Below are positions 60,101-64,000 of a stretch of 64,000 bases of DNA, one piece after another. Source of the DNA: Alisma plantago-aquatica (Eukaryota > Streptophyta > Magnoliopsida > Alismatales > Alismataceae). The position numbers and the translations under genes were made by a program. The stretch's first letter is position 1; each line of letters starts with the position of its first letter. The notes under the pieces are model-generated. The model saw nothing but the letters and a program-made list of their open reading frames with translations. It searched no databases and had not been told where the DNA came from. The DNA lies in assembly GCA_963693085.1 (NCBI GenBank), contig OY856409.1, positions 295,282,058 through 295,346,057 of the forward strand. Direction: 5' to 3'.

Positions 60101-61286
60101 TACAGGTTGTGCAGAATCAGTCAAATGCGATTTCAATCAATCTGATACTCTAATCAATGCGTCCAACACCTTGAACCATATGATATTGAGCTATCAACTG
60201 ATTGAGTGTTTAATTGAACTACTAAACTCCTTTAGTAATCAATCTAAACATTGCTTTGTGGACAAAACTCCTCTTCCAGGTTAAATCCTATGTGTGTGAC
60301 CCTGCAGGTCCATTTCACGTTGGCAGTGAAAGTCCATAACACTTATGACTTCACAAGCAAAGAGCGGTGCCTAGTCACACATCAGTGCTACCCAAGTGAA
60401 AGTAGAAAGTTGGAGAACAACTTTCATCCTACAATCCGTGAATGGTGTTACAGTGAATGTATAATTCCTTTATCACTGATATCCCGAATGAACTCGAGGC
60501 ATGGAGCAGTCATCCTGTCAACGTTCATTCACTTTCTTGATCTCAGATTAGATTGAAGGAGATATGTATGACATTAATATCACATACTGATTCACACATG
60601 CGTGTGCACGCCTATCTCAATCCTACTCATCAAGTGGCCTTGGATATCAAACTCCCTCAGGAGGGACAAATCCCATATCTATCACTTACCCCTCAAAAGC
60701 CCCATGTGTCAAAGCCACCCAATCATCACCTTTATAACAACCCATGTTTCAGGACTGCGTTTGATGATGTCAAAGTGTGCCCAATGACATGTGTTGAGTG
60801 CAGTGATTTCAGGTCTAAGAATCACACTCACCACCATCACTGTGAGTACTGACTGTGACTACCATGTCATGGTTCCATGTGTCAAACTCACGGTGGGTTT
60901 GTCCGGTACACTTGTTCTCTAACAAGTACCTATGTGTTTGGTTTGATATCTCTATATCATGACTAATGAGATTCTGTCATCAACCAACACCACAATATAG
61001 TCTTGTGTGTCATTGCTGTCTATCTACCTTCCACAATGACATCCGACTAGGGACATAACAAGAATGTACAAACTCTTAGCATCCGTATGATCTCATCATT
61101 CAGGTCTTTAACCTGAAAGCATACGTCATTGAGTACTGTCATTCTCTAGACATTCAATATGTTCTATCACTATCTCATATGACTGAACCAGAATGAATTG
61201 GAAGCTTGCCTTTGATGTTTATCAAATCAATATTATGTATCCCACCAATCATCCCATGATTGGATCTCAGGGCATACATACCAACA

Positions 61287-63700
61287 GACTCCCACTTGCA
61301 CTGTGAGCCAATCACCCTTGAATCATATTCATAGTGATCTTCAAACATGTCCCACATGTCATTCTACTCCAGTGTTAACATAGTGAGTAATGGCAACACC
61401 TTGCCAAAGTCAGTGTAATTGCATGTCTCTCATCTCTTCGTTGTACGTCACACGTATGAGATGGAGTTGACGTAATATGCGATCTAGTATTCCTTACTAA
61501 CCTTTAGCCACATTGCATGATCAAGGATTCCAGACTTGTCATCAATGAGCGGAATATCTATAAGTTCATCTCATGAACTTCCAGATCCATATAGTATCTA
61601 CTGCTATTATCTAACACATAGATACTCGGCATTTCCCCTTTTAAATGGTTTTATTGGAACACTTCCAATTATTAACAAACTTTCACTTTTATACATCTTA
61701 TGTATATATTGCGATTAATTTTCTGTCCTTTCGGAAGTTCGCATCAATGTAACTCTTTACATCGAACTCTTCCTTATCTCCATAGAACTAGTACTTCTCA
61801 AGTACTTATCAAGTTCTTATGGTATTCCAGTAACCCTTACTGGAAGTAGACAGACATCCACTCGTCATGTCCTACATACGAGTTATCAGGATGAGCACAT
61901 CATATTGCCATGTCCTACATACAAGATGATGAATGCATTTTATTCTTGCCATGTCACACATGCAAGACAATGGGATGATTAAATGATAGATCCATATCTA
62001 TTCTTAGTGTTCTCATTCTTCATAAGAATTGGACACTTGGCCTTGGGATACTAATATCCATATAACATGGACAAGTTTTCTCCCAATGAATTTGTGCATA
62101 CTGAACCCTTCAGTACAGATTTCCAATGTATGCTCTCTCTTTTCCAGGTCAAGAGATTTGTCGAGAACTATCTCTATAGATCTCTATTCCTATCATATAG
62201 GAAACATCTCTATCTTCCTTAAAGATAATTTCCACTTTTGGATTTCCATTCTAGAACATTTCCATTTCACATCAATATGTGGAATGTGAATACGCTCCCA
62301 CTAAATCACAGATCCCTTCTTTATCTTTGACATATCAGTCAAACCCTATGACTATATCATCAAAGTAAAGATCCAATTTTGAGTTGCTTATACTCAATCA
62401 ATCACATTGATTAGTCCATTGTAACTTATAGACTTCATTTGCATTAGTGGATTCATAACCCTTATAGGTTGTGTCACGTACACATCCTTGTTTTATTCCT
62501 CATAGGAATGCGGTTTTAGTATCCATATGCCAAATGTCTCAGTCATTAAGTTGCAATCAACAAGCATCATCCTTCTCAAAATGTTATCCATGTGTCTTAA
62601 CACTTAAGACTCATTTGCACTTATGGATTTCATCCAATGAGCGCTACCATCAAGGTCATACCTTATGGTTCACATGGATGTCATTTAGGATGTAATGGTC
62701 TTATACCATAACTCAAAATTTGATTCCTCATATTCATCTAGATAGTTGACTCATCATATGAACAACTCATCACATAGATAATTGAGGTGTATCTGTCAAG
62801 AATATAAGAATTCACAACCCTTGTGATTCTTAATGTCCTTTATTAGTGTGGGGTATTCTTTTATTAATAAGAATTTAGTTATTTGATAATCATTCTCTAA
62901 CTCCTTAGAGTATGATTCCTTCTTGATTTAGACATCACCATGCCTTAATCATGAGTTCACTATGATACACTATCATAATCACTCATAAGGATCTCAAACA
63001 TTTGGTCCAAGTATTTTATTCATTGATCTCATCAAGAATTGATACTTTACCAAATTTGTACTTCATTTATGAAAATCTTGAACACTTCAAGATATTCATA
63101 TTGGTATTTCTCTAAACACCATTAGAAGTATTAGCATTTGTTCCAATAGGTATGTAAATACATCACATGTATTATACCTAATAGGATAATCATTCTCCCA
63201 CTACCATTAGTGAAGATTGATTAATCATGTACAAGATATTCATGTCTCTTACTAGTTCTCTAACCAAAAGAGTCTAGATTTATCCATCATATGGAAACTA
63301 GAAATGAATTTCTTATGATATATGCTAATTTAATTGTTTGAGTTATTAATAACTTTAGGTATCATTTTATCCTATACATACCATGTATTACAAGATAAAC
63401 AAGGCATTGCCACAAAGATCATATCTTTAAGATTGAAACATCAACTTTATTAATTGCCATCATTGTCATACAATATGCAATAATAAAGTGTTTCTATCTA
63501 TTGGCAATATATGAAATAGCAGTTCTCAACTCTATTTCATGCCCTTTAGGCTGAAATAAACTGAAAGATACTCCTATCTATGGCAGCAACACTTGCTCCA
63601 ATGATGGGTATTTCTTTCTTGGTCCTTTCACAAAGGCCATCACTTCTTTGTGGATATTGCATATCATATATGACATATCCATATCTTGGTATCATATACC
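61287..63700 (-). pseudogene. pol relic of X3
   Basis: Parallel to 19450-21844 of X1. The frame with MDTKTAFL is at about 62500-62535 and is followed by NEVYKLQWTNQCD, DLYFDDIVIGFD and MIGIEIYRDSS. The same stops as in X1 interrupt it, for example after TAFL at 62500-62502. No integrase or protease is recognisable. The (TA)n expansion of X1 is absent. Confidence 0.78.
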
Positions 63701-64000
63701 TCAGATAAAGAAGCGGTTCATTTCATGATACGTTAGGTGGAGATCTCCATCCCCTCCTTCATCTTCTTTTGTTCTTCCAGATATAGAGGGAAATTCCCTC
63801 ATACACCCTTTCCCCATGTGCCTTGAGGCTGAAGACGGCTTGGATTGCCGGCTAGCAATAGAACACTTCTTTGCTTTGCCCTTATCTTTGCCCTTAAGAA
63901 TTACCTTTTCTTTGATCACATCAAAGATTATGGTTTGTCTTTCTTTATCTTTGCCTCTACTATCCTCAACATGTACAACAACTTTGTCAACGCTTGTCAA
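63701..64000 (-). pseudogene. gag C-terminal frame of X3, continues past the window
   Basis: An open frame of at least 99 codons is collinear with 21845-22138 of X1. It has the same Lys/Ser-rich wording (FDVIKEKVILKGKDKGKAKK) and ends in NRFFI. It is the C-terminal part of the copia gag relic; the upstream part lies beyond the edge. A small internal difference near the end (DGDLHLTYHE against RGWRSPLKV) shows that one copy carries a frame change. Confidence 0.72.

Larger units (their letters stand above)
59041..61286 (-). repeat. 3' LTR of X3
   Basis: A 2246-bp LTR, TGTTGGG at the start and ACCAACA at the end on the plus strand. The TATA palindrome is at 59594-59607 and the best-preserved GATC-palindrome array is at 59700-60100. 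It shares the 99-codon antisense frame (60553-60852) with the other X LTRs. Confidence 0.93.
59041..64000 (-). mobile_element. Second X-family copia element (X3), partial at window edge
   Basis: The LTR is 59041-61286, followed by the polypurine complement GACTCCCACTTG and an interior parallel to X1 as far as the gag relic at the window end. The 5' LTR is outside. The preceding five bases ATATT (59036-59040) should be the target-site copy and differ from the X1 site, so this is an independent insertion, not a segmental duplication. The RT relic carries the same five premature stops as X1. Confidence 0.9.

Overview
The window is a repeat-dense stretch of plant nuclear DNA, most likely from an angiosperm with a large genome. 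I see no host gene, rRNA, tRNA gene or CRISPR array. The case for a plant rests on the retroelement lineages: Ty1/copia of the Tork/Angela type, Ty3/gypsy of the Athila type with a tRNA-Asp primer site, Ty3/gypsy of the Del/Tekay type with LTRs of 2.6-5 kb and a tRNA-iMet primer site, and plant L1 and RTE LINEs. The species cannot be fixed from this sequence alone. Almost everything is a dead or decaying transposon, and most pieces are inserted into one another.

Left block (1-30990). The oldest layer is an Angela-like copia element (called Y, plus strand). Its 5' LTR ends at 12149, its decayed gag-pol runs to 17206, and its 3' LTR is 26349-30990. Three later insertions split it. (i) An Athila-like element (minus, about 3266-10274) sits in the 5' LTR of Y. 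It is itself cut in its integrase by a Del/Tekay-type element, of which only the polyprotein tail and 3' LTR (1-3265) lie in the window. (ii) A complete 9068-bp copia element (X1, minus, 17207-26274), with a perfect 5-bp target duplication AGCAT, sits in the RNase H end of Y. (iii) A solo Del-type LTR (27336-29954) sits in the 3' LTR of Y.

Middle block (30991-54712). After a short unassigned stretch with an L1 endonuclease fragment comes a large, strongly decayed Del/Tekay-like element (called D, plus strand, about 32770-54712). It has very long LTRs, a tRNA-iMet primer site at 38441, a gag relic holding a 168-bp insertion, and a protease/RT relic. The RT is interrupted by a second LTR element (called E, minus, about 40578-49569). 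E has 3.3-3.4 kb LTRs and a 2.3-kb interior with no gag-pol. After E, 89 bases of RT remain, and then the 3' LTR of D starts abruptly.

Right block (54713-64000). Unassigned AT-rich DNA leads into an RTE LINE relic (minus, about 56600-58290) and an L1 LINE reverse-transcriptase relic (plus, about 58390-59040). The L1 relic is cut at its catalytic region by a second copy of the X family (X3, 59041 to the window edge).

The most interesting signals are not genes. Dense arrays of GATC-centred motifs sit directly upstream of the TATA box in the LTRs of X, and comparable arrays occur in the unrelated Athila element and, in decayed form, in Y. The two X copies at independent sites share the same premature stops in pol, so the family probably spread with a dead polymerase, using enzymes supplied in trans.
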